64,000 nucleotides of DNA from Microbispora bryophytorum (GTDB lineage Bacteria > Actinomycetota > Actinomycetes > Streptosporangiales > Streptosporangiaceae): assembly GCF_006874465.1 (NCBI RefSeq), contig NZ_VIRL01000001.1, positions 310,001-374,000 of the forward strand, given 5' to 3'. Positions 63,784 through 64,000 of the stretch are shown here, piece after piece (the first letter of the stretch is position 1; the number at the start of each line of letters is the position of its first letter). The position numbers and the translations under genes were made by a program. Under the pieces are notes generated by a model that saw only the letters and a program-made list of their open reading frames with translations, did no database searches and had not been told where the DNA came from.

Positions 63784-64000
63784 ATGCTCATCACCGCCGT
63801 CTTCATCCGCTTCTTCCGCTCGTTCAACTTCGACTACCTGCGCAAGGCTCACGAGGGCTTCAGCCCAGATCCATGGGATGCCCTGGAGTCAGATGACTTG
63901 CAGTACCCCTTCGTGAAGGTGCCGCTCGAAGCGACTGTCACCACCGTGGTCGGAGCCAACGAGTCAGGCAAGAGTCAATTGCTCTCCGCGATCAAACACG
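63784..64000 (+). CDS. AAA/SMC-like ATPase, 3' cut by window edge
   Basis: First 72 residues: MLITAVFIRFFRSFNFDYLR..., with Walker A GANESGKSQLL near residue 58. The placing of an N-terminal FIRFFRSF strand before the P-loop fits OLD/RecF-type ATPases common in defence and island genes. AAAGAGG at 63771-63777. The rest lies beyond the window, so the family cannot be fixed. Confidence 0.75.
   Translation, partial: MLITAVFIRFFRSFNFDYLRKAHEGFSPDPWDALESDDLQYPFVKVPLEATVTTVVGANESGKSQLLSAIKH

Overview
The window is high-GC actinobacterial chromosome. It has many GTG/TTG starts, frequent 4-bp stop/start overlaps, and WhiB-like, BldG-like and XRE-DUF5753/DUF397 genes, plus an LLM (F420-type) oxidoreductase. 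The content and order from the proton pyrophosphatase to the class A PBP resemble, from memory, the Streptomyces coelicolor stretch around SCO3547-SCO3580. The long surface proteins and XRE/DUF397 pair suggest a sporulating actinomycete, perhaps Streptosporangiaceae. That placement is inference.

Region by region: 1-9.7 kb holds the 3' part of clpB, a repeat-rich secreted protein, a TPR-like protein, a TetR regulator, a CapA-type lipoprotein, and a fur-type regulator with catalase behind a perfect palindrome. 9.4-19.3 kb has a DUF397/XRE pair, an HD hydrolase, a DUF2231-Rieske protein, a TauE/SafE permease, a stand-alone ABC ATPase, an LLM oxidoreductase with its MarR regulator (three matching operators), and a NarL-type two-component system. 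19.3-27.7 kb carries a coupled SDR/QueA-like pair, an OlsB/PlsC-like lipid acyltransferase pair, serB, a FUSC membrane protein and a SixA-like phosphatase. 27.8-34.2 kb has the K+-independent proton pyrophosphatase, a BldG-like anti-anti-sigma/anti-sigma pair and a DUF1998 helicase.

34.5-42.8 kb is a Tad/Flp pilus locus on the minus strand: ssd/cpaE, tadA, tadB, tadC, a Flp-like pilin, tadE and a TadE-like partner, followed by a large surface protein. Two clusters of DnaA-box-like 9-mers lie at its head and before the pilin gene. 42.8-43.8 kb is a ~1 kb non-coding stretch full of hairpins that ends in a canonical terminator. 43.8-55.7 kb has a degenerate Fic protein, acetyl-CoA synthetase, a holin-like membrane protein, a hydrolase, marP-nudix-nth, a Crp regulator, an MBL/NUDIX pair and a DUF4177-RidA pair. 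56-63 kb has two ArsA-like ATPases, a wblA-like gene, a class A PBP, yqeY and a metallophosphoesterase.

A tRNA-Pro(CGG) gene at 63.05 kb is followed by ~660 bp without a convincing gene, then the start of an AAA ATPase that runs off the window. This looks like the edge of an integrated island.

A recurring theme is short tandem repeat arrays at or just after stop codons (at least seven loci), several built from the gene's own last codons. No CRISPR array, insertion sequence or rRNA was seen.
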